The notes: a model not told the origin generated them from the sequence alone. Positions 45,213 to 55,167 are shown, counted from the stretch's first letter. The stretch is 64,000 nt of DNA from Plantimonas leprariae (GCF_008802405.1 NZ_VZDO01000003.1:295392-359391); one strand, 5' to 3'. Program-made: numbers and translations.

Positions 45213-45892
45213 TCGTCCGGCCGGAAATCGCCGCCGCCGCCTGGCGGGGGCGGCGGGTATCGACGGACGCCCCGCGGCTCGAAGCGGTCCGGATCGCGGA
45301 AGTCGCGGTCACGGTCAAAACCGCGGCCGGGTCCGAAGTCGTCGCCGGGCGGCGGTGGGGGCGGCGGACCGCGCCTGACGACGCGCAGGTCGTCGTCGCC
45401 GCGGCGGTCGAAGTCCCGGCCGAACTCGCGGTCGCGGTGCCAGTAGCGCGGCGGCGGTGGCGGAGGCGGCGGCCCGTCGAAGCCGGGCCCGCGGCGGTCG
45501 CCGAGATAGCGGTCGTGGTACCACGGCCGGCCGGCATAGTAGCGGCGATGGTAGCTGTAGGGCTCGAAGCCGTAGACCGGCACCCCGATCCTGACCGCGA
45601 CCTGCGGGATCGGCTCGCGGTAGTAGTCGCGCCCGAGCGTCGCGAGGTAGGCGCCGTGCACCCAGCCGCGCTCGCCGTTCCAGGCGATGTCGCACCAGTT
45701 GTAGGCCCGGAGGCAGCCGAAGACGCGCACCCTCTCGCCCGCCGGGATCACCGCGAAGCGCTGGTAGTCGCTAGCTGGACCGGTGCGGATGTTGAGATCG
45801 TTGGTCACCACCGCCGGCGTGGCGGCGAAGGCCGCGCCGGAGCCGAGGAGCCCGGCGGCGAGGAGGAGAGGACGAAAGACGCGGCGCAGCAT
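45206..45892 (-). CDS. Secreted SH3-domain protein with Pro/Asp/Arg-rich tail
   Basis: A 228-residue exported protein. A signal peptide ([18 protein letters not shown]) is followed by one bacterial SH3 domain (about 25-85): [57 protein letters not shown]. The remaining 140 residues are low-complexity, with blocks of 7-8 prolines and Asp-Arg-Phe-rich stretches ([15 protein letters not shown]). Such alphaproteobacterial proteins are thought to touch the cell wall; no catalytic domain is present. The two Cys in the SH3 domain may form a disulfide. It converges with dnaE2 with a 7-bp overlap. Confidence 0.82.
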   Translation of the reverse strand: MLRRVFRPLLLAAGLLGSGAAFAATPAVVTNDLNIRTGPASDYQRFAVIPAGERVRVFGCLRAYNWCDIAWNGERGWVHGAYLATLGRDYYREPIPQVAVRIGVPVYGFEPYSYHRRYYAGRPWYHDRYLGDRRGPGFDGPPPPPPPPRYWHRDREFGRDFDRRGDDDLRVVRRGPPPPPPPGDDFGPGRGFDRDRDFRDPDRFEPRGVRRYPPPPPGGGGDFRPDDY

Positions 45893-46053
45893 GCGCGAGG
45901 CTCCGGCTGGATCGCGGCGGGTTCGCCCGCCGCGTTCGATGCGTGAGGAGATAGGCCGCGCCGACTGAACGGCATCTGAACGCCTTTCGCGCCGCGAGGC
46001 TTGGCCTCGGCTCCGCCTGCCGCAGATAGGCCGCGACACCGGAGGAAACGCCC

Positions 46054-46869
46054 ATGACGAAGCACGACAAGCCGGAGCGCTTCTCCTTCGCCGATCAGGA
46101 CTTCGACCGGAAGCTCCCGAAGGACGAGGACTACGACGAGCGCCTCGCCGACCTGCAGCGGACGCTGGTGGCGATCGAGCAGGCCTATCTCGGCAGCGAG
46201 CATTCGGCCGCGATCGTGTTCGAGGGCTGGGACGCGGCCGGCAAGGGCGGCACGATCCGGCGCATCTCCGCGGTTCTCGATCCGCGCGGCTTCAAGGTCT
46301 GGCCGATCGCCGCGCCGACGCCGGAGGAGCTGAAGCGGCACTACCTGTCGCGCTTCTGGCAGCGCCTGCCGGGCAAGGGCGAGATCGCCGTCTTCGACCG
46401 CTCCTGGTACGGGCGGGTCCTCGTCGAGCGGGTGGAAGGCTATGCGGAGAAGCCGGCCTGGAAGCGGGCGTTCGGCGAGATCGTCGAGTTCGAGAAGACG
46501 CTGGTCGATTCGGGCACCCGCGTCGTGAAGATCTTCCTCGCGATCGACCGCGAGGAGCAGCTGAAGCGCTTCGCCAAGCGCATGGACGACCCCCTGAAGC
46601 GTTGGAAGCTCTCGGCCGACGACTTCCGCAACCGCGACAAGTGGGACCTCTACATCGACGCCGCCGAGGAGATGATCGCGAAGACCTCGACGGAAAACGC
46701 GCCCTGGCGCGTCGTCGCCTCGAACCACAAGAAGTACAGCCGCGTCACGGCGATCCAGCACATCGTCGACCATCTCTCGGCCGGGATCGACCTGACCCCG
46801 CGGCCCCTGCCCGACGCGGTGCGCGAGGTGGCCGAGAAGGTCATCGCCGAGGAAGGGATCGAGGTTTGA
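46054..46869 (+). CDS. ppk2: Polyphosphate kinase 2 family protein
   Basis: A 271-residue PPK2, which uses polyphosphate to phosphorylate nucleoside diphosphates or monophosphates. Walker A is EGWDAAGKGGTIRR (residues about 57-70), Walker B is VFDRSWYGRVLVERVEG (about 113-129), and the lid module contains RMDDPLKRWKLSADDFRNRDKWDLYIDAAEEMI. The one-domain length and the GWDAAGKGG motif place it in class I or III; nucleotide preference cannot be read from sequence alone. It is divergent from the SH3-protein gene. The parS site follows 11 bp after its stop. Confidence 0.92.
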   Translation: MTKHDKPERFSFADQDFDRKLPKDEDYDERLADLQRTLVAIEQAYLGSEHSAAIVFEGWDAAGKGGTIRRISAVLDPRGFKVWPIAAPTPEELKRHYLSRFWQRLPGKGEIAVFDRSWYGRVLVERVEGYAEKPAWKRAFGEIVEFEKTLVDSGTRVVKIFLAIDREEQLKRFAKRMDDPLKRWKLSADDFRNRDKWDLYIDAAEEMIAKTSTENAPWRVVASNHKKYSRVTAIQHIVDHLSAGIDLTPRPLPDAVREVAEKVIAEEGIEV

Positions 46870-46880
46870 GAGTGGCCCGG

Positions 46881-46898
46881 ATGTTTCACGTGAAACAT
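46881..46898. other. parS centromere site (ParB binding)
   Basis: ATGTTTCACGTGAAACAT is a perfect 18-bp palindrome containing TGTTTCACGTGAAACA, an exact match to the bacterial parS consensus TGTTNCACGTGAAACA. It lies in the 46-bp gap between convergent ppk2 and the racemase gene, a typical neutral place for parS. Chromosomal parS sites cluster around oriC, so the window should be in the origin region. parA and parB are not in the window. Confidence 0.9.
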
Positions 46899-46915
46899 TT
46901 CCTTGACCGCATACC

Positions 46916-47614
46916 TCAGTCGGGAAGCGTCGCCTCCCGGATCACCGCGGCGACCAGGGTGTCGAGCGTGTCGAGCACCGGGACGCCCGCGTCCGGCGGC
47001 GGCGGCATCGACAGTTCCGTGCAGGCGACGAGCAGCGCGTCGACGCCCTCGCCTGCGAGACCCCGCGCGACGCCGGCATAGGCCTCGCGCTCGGCTTCGC
47101 CCGCTCCCGCGCCCTTCACGGCGCGGATCACCCGCTCCAGCGCCGCTTCGCCGGCGGCGTCCGGATGCACGACGGCGACGCCGGCCGCCTGGAACCGCCG
47201 GTCGAGGAGCCCGACTTTTCTGAGCGCCGGCGAGGCGAGGAGGCCGACCCGCTTCGCCGGCGCCCGGCCGCCGGCCAGCACCGCCAGCGTCTCGCCGAGC
47301 ATGTCGAGCACCGGCACGGGCGAGGCTGCGCGGACGGCATCCAGATAGTGATGCGCGGTGTTGCAGGGGATTGCGAGGAAATCCGCTCCCGCGCGCGCGA
47401 GACCCCGCGCCATCGCCTCCAGCACCGGAGCCGGGTCCTCGCCGTCGCCTTCGAGGATCGCCCGGAGTCGCGAGGGGATCTTCGGGTTGTTGTCGACGAG
47501 CATCCGCAGGTGGTCGCGGTCGTCCGCCGCCGGGGTGGCGGCGACGATCCGGCGCATGAACTCCACCGTCGCCGCCGGCCCCATGCCGCCGACGATGCCC
47601 ACCGTCCGCGCCAT
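46916..47614 (-). CDS. Aspartate/glutamate racemase family protein
   Basis: A 232-residue cofactor-independent racemase. It begins ARTVGIVGGMGPAATVEFMRRIV, has the first catalytic Cys84 in IPCNTAHHYLD and the second Cys198 in LLVACTELS, with the duplicated Rossmann-like arrangement of the family. Aspartate racemase is the most likely activity, since MurI-type glutamate racemases are longer and lack the GGMGPxAT opening. Its ATG overlaps the stop of the preceding PLP-enzyme gene (TGATG), so the two are coupled. Confidence 0.88.
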   Translation of the reverse strand: MARTVGIVGGMGPAATVEFMRRIVAATPAADDRDHLRMLVDNNPKIPSRLRAILEGDGEDPAPVLEAMARGLARAGADFLAIPCNTAHHYLDAVRAASPVPVLDMLGETLAVLAGGRAPAKRVGLLASPALRKVGLLDRRFQAAGVAVVHPDAAGEAALERVIRAVKGAGAGEAEREAYAGVARGLAGEGVDALLVACTELSMPPPPDAGVPVLDTLDTLVAAVIREATLPD

Positions 47615-48624
47615 CACGCGTAGCCGGGAAGGCCGAACGCGTCCGGATAGCCGGCGAGGCCCTGCGCGCCGCCGGTATGGAGGAACACGACGTCGGAATC
47701 CTTCGGGAAGTGCCCCTTCCCGACGAGGTCGATCAGCCCGGCCATGCCCTTGCCGGAATAGACCGGGTCGAGCAGCACCCCTTCGAGGCGAGCCAAGAGC
47801 TTCACCGCCTCGACCATGCCCTCCGTCGGCACGCCGTAGCCGGCTCCGACATAGTCGCAGTTCGCCTCGATCGCCTCGCGCGCGACGATCGCGCCGAGTC
47901 CCATATGCTCGGCCGTGCGGTTGGCGAGCGCGAAGACGCTGGCTTCCTGCCTGTCCTTCGGGGCGCGCACGCCGATGCCGAGGAGGCGGATGTCGCTGCG
48001 AAGCATGGCAAGGCCCGCGGCGAGCCCGGCTTGCGTGCCGGCGCTGCCCGTCGCGTGGACGAGATGGTCGATCGCGAGCCCCTGCGCCGTCGCCTGCGCC
48101 ACGAGCTCCAGCGCCGCGTTGCTGTAGCCGAGCGCGCCGACCGGGTTCGAGCCGCCGCCCGGGATGACGTAGGGCTTCGCGCCCTTCGCCCGAAGCTGCG
48201 CCGCCAGCGCCTCCATCTCGGCGGCCATGTCCGCACCGTTCGGGCGCATCGAGATCGTCGCGCCGAACAGCCGGTCGAGGAGGACGTTGCCGTTGAGGAG
48301 ATAGGCCTCGTCCTCGGACTCCGTCCGGTTCTCGAGGAGGAGACGGCATGCGAGGCCGAGCTTCGCCGCGGCGGCCGCCGTCTGCCGCGCGTGGTTCGAC
48401 TGCACCGCGCCCTGCGTCACCACCGTGTCCGCGCCCTCGGCCAGCGCATCGGCCATCAAGTATTCGAGCTTGCGCGTCTTGTTGCCGCCGCCGGCGAGGC
48501 CCGTCGCGTCGTCGCGCTTGATCCAGAGACGCGGGCCGCCGAGGTGGCGGCTGAGGCGCTCCATCGGCTCCAGCGGCGTCGGAAGATGCGCGAAGCGCAG
48601 GCGCGGGAAACGGGCGAGAACCAT
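47614..48624 (-). CDS. D-cysteine desulfhydrase / ACC deaminase-family PLP enzyme
   Basis: A 336-residue fold-type II PLP enzyme. [46 protein letters not shown] (PLP Lys in the GGNKTRK segment, about residue 49), [38 protein letters not shown] and the closing [14 protein letters not shown] are typical of D-cysteine desulfhydrase and ACC deaminase. The first is favoured because it lies behind an LLM sulfur-type monooxygenase and before a racemase. The product could release sulfide from D-cysteine; this assignment is inference. Confidence 0.85.
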   Translation of the reverse strand: MVLARFPRLRFAHLPTPLEPMERLSRHLGGPRLWIKRDDATGLAGGGNKTRKLEYLMADALAEGADTVVTQGAVQSNHARQTAAAAAKLGLACRLLLENRTESEDEAYLLNGNVLLDRLFGATISMRPNGADMAAEMEALAAQLRAKGAKPYVIPGGGSNPVGALGYSNAALELVAQATAQGLAIDHLVHATGSAGTQAGLAAGLAMLRSDIRLLGIGVRAPKDRQEASVFALANRTAEHMGLGAIVAREAIEANCDYVGAGYGVPTEGMVEAVKLLARLEGVLLDPVYSGKGMAGLIDLVGKGHFPKDSDVVFLHTGGAQGLAGYPDAFGLPGYA

Positions 48625-48646
48625 GCGGGAGGTCGTTCCTGAACTT

Positions 48647-49975
48647 TCAGCGGAAGAAGCGGTTGGCCGGGCGCGGCAGGCCGAGATGATCGCGCAGTGT
48701 CGTGCCCTCGTAGGCGCGGCGGAAGATGCCGCGCCGCTGCAGTTCCGGCACGACCTTGTCGACGAAGTCGTCGAGCCCTTCCGGCAGGTAGGGGAACATG
48801 ACGTTGAAGCCGTCCGACGCTTCCGTCTCCAGCCATTCCTCCATGCCGTCGGCAATGGTCTCCGGCGTTCCGACGAAGGAAAGGCCGCCATAGCCGCCGA
48901 GCCGGTTGGCGAGCTCGCGGACGGTGAGGTTCTCGCGGCGGCCGAGCGCGATCGCCCGCTCGCGACCGCTCTTCGAATCGTTGGTCTCGGGGATGTCGTC
49001 CGGAAGCGGCGCATCCGGGTCGAAGCGGCCGGCGTCGGTCCCGAGCATGATCGACAGCGAGGCCATGGCGTTCGCCTGCGGCACCAGCGCATCGAGCCGG
49101 GCGCGCTTCTCGCGCGCCGCCTCCACCGTGCCGCCGACTACCACGAAGGCGCCGGGCAGGATCTTCAGGTGCTCCGGGTTCCGGCCCGCGGCGGCGGTCC
49201 GTGCCTTCACGTCGCGGAAGAAGCTTTGCCCGTCCTCGAGGTTGCCGGGCGCGGCGAAGATCACCTCCGCCGTTTCCGCCGCGAGCTGCCGGCCGGCCTC
49301 CGACGCGCCGGCCTGGACGATCACCGGCCAGCCCTGCACCGGCCGGGCGATGTTGAGCGGTCCCCTGACCTTGTAGAACTCGCCGCGGTGGTCGAGGGCG
49401 CGCATTCGGTCAGGGTCGAGATAGGTGCCGGTGCCCGCATCGCGCGGGAAGGCGTCGTCGGCGAAGCTATCCCAGAGGCCCGTCACCACGTCGAAGAACT
49501 CGCGCGCTCGGCGGTAGCGCTCGTCGTGGTCGAGATGCTCCTCCAGCCCGAAATTGAGAGCGGCGTCCGGGTTCGAGGTGGTGACGATGTTCCAGCCGGC
49601 ACGGCCGTTCGAGATGTGGTCGAGGGAGGCGAAGCGCCGGGCGACGTGGAACGGCGCGTCGAACGAGGTCGAGCCGGTGGCGACAAGGCCGATCCGCTCG
49701 GTGACGGCGGCGAGCGCCGAGAGCAGCGTGAACGGCTCGAACGAGGTGACGGTATGGCTGTGCCGCAGCGCATCGCGCGACATGTTGAGGACCGCGAGAT
49801 GGTCGGCCATGAAGAAGGCGTCGAAGCAGCCCTCCTCCAGCTTGAGGGCCAGGCGCTTGAGGCGCGGCCAGTTGAAGTTGGCGTCGACCCAAGCGCCCGG
49901 CCAGCGCCAGGCGCCGGTATGGATGCTGACGGGCCGCATGAAGGCCCCGAGCTTCAACTGCTTGCGCGCCGCCAT
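48647..49975 (-). CDS. LLM-class flavin-dependent monooxygenase (NtaA/SnaA/DszA type)
   Basis: A 442-residue TIM-barrel FMNH2-dependent monooxygenase. The family features are [107 protein letters not shown], and [27 protein letters not shown]. Relatives oxidise nitrilotriacetate, EDTA or sulfur heterocycles and need a separate flavin reductase, absent here. AAGGAG precedes the ATG. It starts a three-gene strand with the desulfhydrase-like and racemase genes, suggesting use of an organosulfur or D-amino-acid compound. Confidence 0.88.
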   Translation of the reverse strand: MAARKQLKLGAFMRPVSIHTGAWRWPGAWVDANFNWPRLKRLALKLEEGCFDAFFMADHLAVLNMSRDALRHSHTVTSFEPFTLLSALAAVTERIGLVATGSTSFDAPFHVARRFASLDHISNGRAGWNIVTTSNPDAALNFGLEEHLDHDERYRRAREFFDVVTGLWDSFADDAFPRDAGTGTYLDPDRMRALDHRGEFYKVRGPLNIARPVQGWPVIVQAGASEAGRQLAAETAEVIFAAPGNLEDGQSFFRDVKARTAAAGRNPEHLKILPGAFVVVGGTVEAAREKRARLDALVPQANAMASLSIMLGTDAGRFDPDAPLPDDIPETNDSKSGRERAIALGRRENLTVRELANRLGGYGGLSFVGTPETIADGMEEWLETEASDGFNVMFPYLPEGLDDFVDKVVPELQRRGIFRRAYEGTTLRDHLGLPRPANRFFR

Positions 49976-50110
49976 CGGTGCCGCTCCTTGCCGCCGGCGG
50001 GCGGATATGCGCCTCGTTTGCCGCCCTTGCAACCGCGCCCGGGCGGCTTGGCAAGGCGGGGCGCGGGCCTGTAACCGGGTCGCGACAGCAACCGGGGAGC
50101 CTTGGATCCG

Positions 50111-51199
50111 ATGTCCCGCACCGAAACCGCCCCGCGATCCGAGTCCTCGATCCCGGTCTTCGACGGCCACAACGACACGCTCCTGCGGCTTTGGGCCGAC
50201 CCGACCGGCCAGGCCGCCGAATTCTTCTTTGCCGGTGGCGCGGGCGGCCATATCGACGCGGCATCGGCGAAAGCCGGCGGGCTGGCGGGCGGCCTCTTCG
50301 CGATCTTCCCGCCCTCGCCGCGCGACCAGTCGCTGTCGGACGCGATGCGGATCGCGCCCTACGACCTGCCGCTCCCCGCGCCGCTGACTCAAAGCGGCGC
50401 CGCGAGCGACACCGTCGCGATGGCCGCGATCCTGTTCCGGCTCGAAGCGCGCTCGAAGGGCGCGCTCCGCGTCTGCCGCACGGTCGCGGCGATCGAGGCG
50501 GCGATGGCGGCCGGGGCTCTCGCGACCGTTCTCCACATCGAGGGGGCGGAGGCGATCGACGCCGACCTCGCGATGCTCGACGTCTTGCACGCCGCGGGCC
50601 TGCGCTCGCTCGGCCCGGTCTGGAGCCGGCCGAATTGGTTCGGCCACGGCGTGCCGATGCGGTATCCCTCTTCGCCCGATACCGGCGACGGGCTGACGGA
50701 AGCGGGCCGGCGGCTGGTCCGGCGCTGCAACGAGCTGCGCATCCTCGTCGACCTGTCGCATCTCAACGAGGCCGGGTTCGGCGACGTGGCGCGGCTCTCC
50801 GACGCGCCGCTCGTCGCCACCCATTCCAACGCCCACGCGATCTGCCCGGTGAGCCGCAACCTCACCGACCGGCAACTCGCCGTCATCCGCGATTCCGGCG
50901 GCCTCGTCGGCCTCAACTTCGCCACCGCCTTCCTGCGGCCGGACGGACAGATGGACGAGGATACGGGCCTCGACGTGATGGTCCGCCATCTCGACCACCT
51001 CCTCGAACATCTCGGCGAGGGCGGCGTCGCGCTGGGCTCGGATTTCGACGGCGCGATGATCCCGCGTGGCATCGGCTCGGCGGCAGGCCTACCGGCGCTG
51101 CTCGATGTGATGCTCGGCGCCGGCTACGGGCGCGAGCTCGTCGAGCGGATCGCCTGGCGCAACTGGCTGGACGTCCTTCGCCGCACCTGGGGCGGATAG
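50111..51199 (+). CDS. Membrane dipeptidase-like peptidase, family M19
   Basis: A 362-residue M19 metallopeptidase. The binuclear zinc ligands are visible in order: HND in VFDGHNDTLLRLW, the bridging Glu in TVLHIEGAEAI, His in LVDLSHLNEAG, His in VATHSNAHAICPVSRNLTD, and the Asp/Arg region GVALGSDFDGAMIPRGIGSA. Renal-dipeptidase-type enzymes cut dipeptides, including D-residue and beta-lactam-like substrates. No signal peptide is evident, so it is probably cytoplasmic. It is divergent from the LLM operon, where D-amino acids may also be handled. ATG 50111 is preferred to a TTG three codons earlier. Confidence 0.9.
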   Translation: MSRTETAPRSESSIPVFDGHNDTLLRLWADPTGQAAEFFFAGGAGGHIDAASAKAGGLAGGLFAIFPPSPRDQSLSDAMRIAPYDLPLPAPLTQSGAASDTVAMAAILFRLEARSKGALRVCRTVAAIEAAMAAGALATVLHIEGAEAIDADLAMLDVLHAAGLRSLGPVWSRPNWFGHGVPMRYPSSPDTGDGLTEAGRRLVRRCNELRILVDLSHLNEAGFGDVARLSDAPLVATHSNAHAICPVSRNLTDRQLAVIRDSGGLVGLNFATAFLRPDGQMDEDTGLDVMVRHLDHLLEHLGEGGVALGSDFDGAMIPRGIGSAAGLPALLDVMLGAGYGRELVERIAWRNWLDVLRRTWGG

Positions 51200-51200
51200 T

Positions 51201-53192
51201 TCAAGGTGCTTCCTCGGCCGCCGGCACGGCGAGGAGGCGCGGCGGCGCGGGGCGCTCGCTTCGCATGCGCTCCAGCGTTTCCGGCCCCGGCACGAAATCG
51301 GGCACGGTGGACTGGAGGAGGCGCAGCGCGCCGGCGACGTCGTTCGCCTCGATCAGGCGCCGCATCTCGTCGAGGATCCGCGCCATGACGCCGTATTCGA
51401 TGGCGCGGGGCGAGGCGGCGAGGATGCCGGCGGCATCGGTCTGCGCCAGCGTCTCGCGCGCGTCGAACAGCTCCTCGTAGAGCTTCTCACCGGGACGAAG
51501 GCCGGTATAGACGATCCGGACGTCCACCTCGGGCCGGAGGCCCGACAGGCGGATGAGGTTGCGGGCGAGATCGACGATCTTCACCGGCGTTCCCATGTCG
51601 AGCACGAAGATGCGCCCGCGCTCGCCCGGCCGGCGCAGCGAGTGCGCCGCCGCCTGCAGGACGAGGAGGCAGGCCTCCGGGATCGTCATGAAGTAGCGCT
51701 CGATCGCCGGATGGGTGACGGTGAGCGGGCCGCCGGCCTTGATCTGCCGCTCGAACAGCGGCACCACCGAGCCGGCCGAGCCGAGGACGTTGCCGAAGCG
51801 CACCGTCACGAAGCGGGTGCCGCTCTCGCCGGCGGCGGCGCCGAGATCGAGCCCCTGGCAGACCATCTCGGCCATGCGCTTCGTCGCGCCCATGACGTTG
51901 GCGGGGTTCACCGCCTTGTCGGTGGAAACGAGGATCATCGCCGCGACGCCGGCGCGTGCCGCGGCTTCCGCGACGTTGCGGGTGCCGAGCGCGTTGGTGG
52001 CGATGCCCTCCAGCGGGTGGGACTCGACGATCGGCACGTGCTTCAGCGCGGCGGCGTGGAAGAGGACGTTCGGCGTGTGGGCGGCGATCGCCCGGGCGAC
52101 GACCTCGCGCTCGCGCACGTTGCAGAGCACCGCCTCCACCGCGAGGTCGGGATAGGCGGTGCGCAGCTCGCTCTCGATCGAGTAGAGCAGGTATTCGGAG
52201 GCGTCGAGGAGCACCAGCCGGCGGGGCCGCAGCACCGCCACCTGCCGGGCGAGCTCGGAGCCGATCGAGCCGCCGCCGCCGGTGATCAGCACCACCCGGT
52301 CCTCGATCATCGCCGCGATCTCGGCGGCGTCGAGCCGGAGCGCCGGGCGCTGCAGCAGGTCCTCCAGCCGGACGGGCTGGAGCTGGATCTCGTGATCGAG
52401 GCCGCGCATCTCGGAAAGGTCCGGCAGGCGCAGGAGCTGGAGATGCTCGCGGTTCGCCGCTTCCACCAGTTCCTCGATGCTGGCGTGCCGGTCGTAGTCG
52501 TCGCGGGTGCGCGTCAGGATCAGCAGGTCCGGCCGCCGGTCGCGCTCGGCGAAGCGCTCGACGAGCTGCGGCAGCTTGTCGAGCGTGCCGAGCACCGGCA
52601 CGTCCTGGATGAAGCGGCCCACCCGCCGGCCGCGCTCATCGATGATGCCGAGGATGTTGTAGCCCGAGCCGCCCCGCTCCGAGCGCATCTTCAGGAAAAG
52701 GTCGGCATTGTCGCCCGCCCCGACGAGGAGGACGTTGCGGACGCCGGCGCCGGTCTCGCCGTGGTAGCGCCGCGCGTCGCGGCGGTCGCGGTAGATGCGG
52801 TAGAGCAGCCGCGGCGCGGCGAGGAGGATGATCAGGAACGCCCAGACGATGACGATCGAGGAGCGCGGGATCGCCTCGAGGCGCACGAGGAGGAAGTGCG
52901 CGACGATGAACACGGCGACCGACAGGCTGGCGGTCTTCACGATCGCGAGGAGGTCGGAGAGCGAGGCGTAGCGCCAGACGCCGCGGTTCATGCCGAGAAC
53001 CAGGCCGACCAGGGCGACGAGAAGGCCGAAGGCGGGTGCGGCCGCGAGATAGGCCCAGAGGTTGGCTTCGAACATCGCCCAGTCGACGCGCAGCGCCAGC
53101 GACAGGATGAAGGCGGCGGCGCCCATGACGGTGTCGTGCACCAGCGCGAGGCTGCGCGAGAACACCATCCGCTTGAGCTGGCCGAACTGCAT
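51201..53192 (-). CDS. Polysaccharide biosynthesis NDP-sugar epimerase/dehydratase (WbpM/CapD/FlaA1-like)
   Basis: A 663-residue membrane enzyme. Four N-terminal helices (about 10-125) carry it in the inner membrane. A CoA-binding-like Rossmann domain follows (NVLLVGAGDNADLFLKMR). The catalytic SDR domain starts with NAD motif VLITGGGGSIGSELARQ, with LFHAAALKHVPIVESHP and the active-site stretch STDKAVNPANVMGATKRMAE, where Met replaces the usual Tyr as in WbpM. It makes 4-keto-6-deoxy-UDP-HexNAc for surface polysaccharide or glycan modification. A GGAGGGG site supports the ATG at 53192 over a longer TTG start. No other glycan genes are adjacent. Confidence 0.92.
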   Translation of the reverse strand: MQFGQLKRMVFSRSLALVHDTVMGAAAFILSLALRVDWAMFEANLWAYLAAAPAFGLLVALVGLVLGMNRGVWRYASLSDLLAIVKTASLSVAVFIVAHFLLVRLEAIPRSSIVIVWAFLIILLAAPRLLYRIYRDRRDARRYHGETGAGVRNVLLVGAGDNADLFLKMRSERGGSGYNILGIIDERGRRVGRFIQDVPVLGTLDKLPQLVERFAERDRRPDLLILTRTRDDYDRHASIEELVEAANREHLQLLRLPDLSEMRGLDHEIQLQPVRLEDLLQRPALRLDAAEIAAMIEDRVVLITGGGGSIGSELARQVAVLRPRRLVLLDASEYLLYSIESELRTAYPDLAVEAVLCNVREREVVARAIAAHTPNVLFHAAALKHVPIVESHPLEGIATNALGTRNVAEAAARAGVAAMILVSTDKAVNPANVMGATKRMAEMVCQGLDLGAAAGESGTRFVTVRFGNVLGSAGSVVPLFERQIKAGGPLTVTHPAIERYFMTIPEACLLVLQAAAHSLRRPGERGRIFVLDMGTPVKIVDLARNLIRLSGLRPEVDVRIVYTGLRPGEKLYEELFDARETLAQTDAAGILAASPRAIEYGVMARILDEMRRLIEANDVAGALRLLQSTVPDFVPGPETLERMRSERPAPPRLLAVPAAEEAP

Positions 53193-53377
53193 CCGCCCCT
53201 CCAGCGTCGGTTGCGCGGAGCGGGCGAGGAGGCCGCCGGCCGCGAGGGTCGAGGATGCTCTAGAACGAAGCCGGACGCCGTTCAACCGCGCGTCGGGGTG
53301 CGACCGGCCTCCGTCGCGCTCGGACGCGGGTTCTGCTAGGGCTCCCGCCGCCGCATCAGATACGCGAGGCCGCCCCT

Positions 53378-53884
53378 ATGTTCGCTCCCGCCACGATCGA
53401 GGCCCGATCGAAGCCCGAACTCTATCGCGAGCTCGCCCTGCAGCTTCGCGGCCTCGTGGAGGACGAGCGCGATCCGGTCGCCAACATGGCGAATGCGAGC
53501 GCGCTTCTCTGGGGCGCGCTGCCGGACCTCAACTGGGCGGGGTTCTACGTGCTGCGAAGCGTCGGCGAGCTGGTGGTCGGACCGTTCCAGGGCAAGCCCG
53601 CCTGCACGCGCATCCCGGTCGGGCGCGGGGTCTGCGGCACGGCGGTGGCGGAGGCGCGCTCGATCGTGGTCGAGGACGTCCATAGCTTTCCGGGGCATAT
53701 CGCCTGCGACGCGGCGTCCCGCTCGGAACTGGTGGTGCCGGTGCGCGCGGAAGGCCGCATCGTCGGGGTGATCGATCTCGACAGCCCCGTCCCGGCGCGG
53801 TTCGACGCCGAGGATCGGGACGGTATCGAGCGGATCGCGGCGATCCTCGGGGACGCCTGCGACTGGGCGCCGCCGGCCCGCTAG
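53378..53884 (+). CDS. Free methionine-(R)-sulfoxide reductase (GAF domain)
   Basis: A 168-residue single-GAF-domain protein of the fRMsr (MsrC/YebR) family, repairing free methionine-R-sulfoxide. The three conserved Cys are Cys76, Cys86 (CTRIPVGRGVCGTAV) and Cys110 (HIACDAASRSELVVPV). Their spacing (10 and 24 residues) equals that of E. coli fRMsr Cys84/94/118. LNWAGFYVLR and IGVIDLDSPVPARFD are also family segments. It is divergent from the sugar dehydratase gene and its last 4 bp overlap the convergent MFS gene. Confidence 0.92.
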   Translation: MFAPATIEARSKPELYRELALQLRGLVEDERDPVANMANASALLWGALPDLNWAGFYVLRSVGELVVGPFQGKPACTRIPVGRGVCGTAVAEARSIVVEDVHSFPGHIACDAASRSELVVPVRAEGRIVGVIDLDSPVPARFDAEDRDGIERIAAILGDACDWAPPAR

Positions 53885-55167
53885 TGACGGCCTTCGAGGG
53901 TGCGGGCGCGACGGAGCTCGGGGAACATCCAGGCCCATAGCGCCGCGACGCCGACGGTCGCCATGCCGCCGAGCGCGACGGCCGGCACCGCGCCGATCCA
54001 AGACGCCATCAGGCCGGCGCGGAACTCGCCGAGCTCGTTCGACGCGCCGACGAATACCGAGTTCACGGCGTTGACCCGGCCGCGCACGTCGTCCGGCGTC
54101 CAGAGCTGCATCAGCGTCTCGCGGACGTAGACGCTGATCATGTCCGCCCCGCCCATGACGGCGAGCGCCCCGATCGACAGCCAGGGCATCGCGGACAGGC
54201 CGAAGACGGTGGTGAAGGCGCCGAACACCGCGACGAAGCCGAACATGATCAGGCCCGCATGGTCGCGGATCGGATGCCGGGTCAGCCAGATCACCGTCAG
54301 AACCGCCCCGACGCCGGGCGCGGCGCGGAGCAGGCCGAGGCCCCAGGGGCCGACATGGAGGATGTCGCTCGCATAGACCGGCATCAGCGCCACCGCGCCG
54401 CCGAGGAGCACGGCGAAGAGGTCGAGCGAGATCGCGCCGAGCACCACCTTCTCGCCCCAGATGAAGCCGAAGCCCGCCGCCATGCTCTGGAGGCTGGCGG
54501 GCTCGGCCGCGCGGCTCCGCTCGGCGGGCGCCGGGATCGACAGGACGAGCACGGCGGCGAGCGCGAAGAGCACCGCGCCGATCGAGTAGGCGAGATAGGC
54601 CGAGACGCCGTAGAGGAGGCCGCCGGCGACGGGGCCGAGAACCGAGGCGATCTGCCAGGACGACGAGTTCCAGGCGATCGCGCCGGCGAGCTGCTCCTTG
54701 CCGACGAGGTTGACGACGAGCGACGAGCTCGCCGGTCCAAAGAAGGCCCTGGCGACGCCGATCACCGCCAGCACCGCGAAGATCGGGACCGGCGAGGCGA
54801 GGCCGTGCCAAGTGAGGAGGAGAAGCGCCGCCACTGCGCCGGCCTCGACGATCGCGGCGATCCCCATGATCAGGCGGCGCGGATAGCGGTCGGCCGCCGC
54901 GCCGGTGACGAGCACCAAGACGAGCGAGGGCAGGAACTGGCTCAAGCCCACGAGGCCGAGGATGAGGGGATCGCGGGTCAGGGCGTAGACCTGCCAGCCG
55001 ACCGAGACGGCGACGATCTGCGTCGCGAAGGCCCCGGCGAAGCGCGCCAGCCAGTAGCGCAGGAACCGGTCGTTGCGGAACACCGCGAAGCGGTCCTCGA
55101 CGGGCGGCACCACGGGCGATGGCGCTTCGCTTTGCGCGGAAGCGCCGTTCGCGTCTTCGATCGCCAT
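53881..55167 (-). CDS. MFS exporter (MFS_3/EntS-like)
   Basis: A 428-residue major facilitator transporter with about twelve helices. The N-terminal half has FRNDRFLRYWLARFAGAFATQIVAVSVGWQVYALTRDPLILGLVGLSQFLPSLVLVLVTGAAADRYPRR, the characteristic opening of the EntS/MFS_3 exporter group, and the second half has ISVYVRETLMQLWTPDDVRGRVNAVNSVFVGASNELGEFRAGLMA. Related proteins export siderophores, drugs or macrolides; the substrate here is unknown. The gene overlaps the 3' end of the methionine sulfoxide reductase gene by four bases. Confidence 0.9.
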   Translation of the reverse strand: MAIEDANGASAQSEAPSPVVPPVEDRFAVFRNDRFLRYWLARFAGAFATQIVAVSVGWQVYALTRDPLILGLVGLSQFLPSLVLVLVTGAAADRYPRRLIMGIAAIVEAGAVAALLLLTWHGLASPVPIFAVLAVIGVARAFFGPASSSLVVNLVGKEQLAGAIAWNSSSWQIASVLGPVAGGLLYGVSAYLAYSIGAVLFALAAVLVLSIPAPAERSRAAEPASLQSMAAGFGFIWGEKVVLGAISLDLFAVLLGGAVALMPVYASDILHVGPWGLGLLRAAPGVGAVLTVIWLTRHPIRDHAGLIMFGFVAVFGAFTTVFGLSAMPWLSIGALAVMGGADMISVYVRETLMQLWTPDDVRGRVNAVNSVFVGASNELGEFRAGLMASWIGAVPAVALGGMATVGVAALWAWMFPELRRARTLEGRH

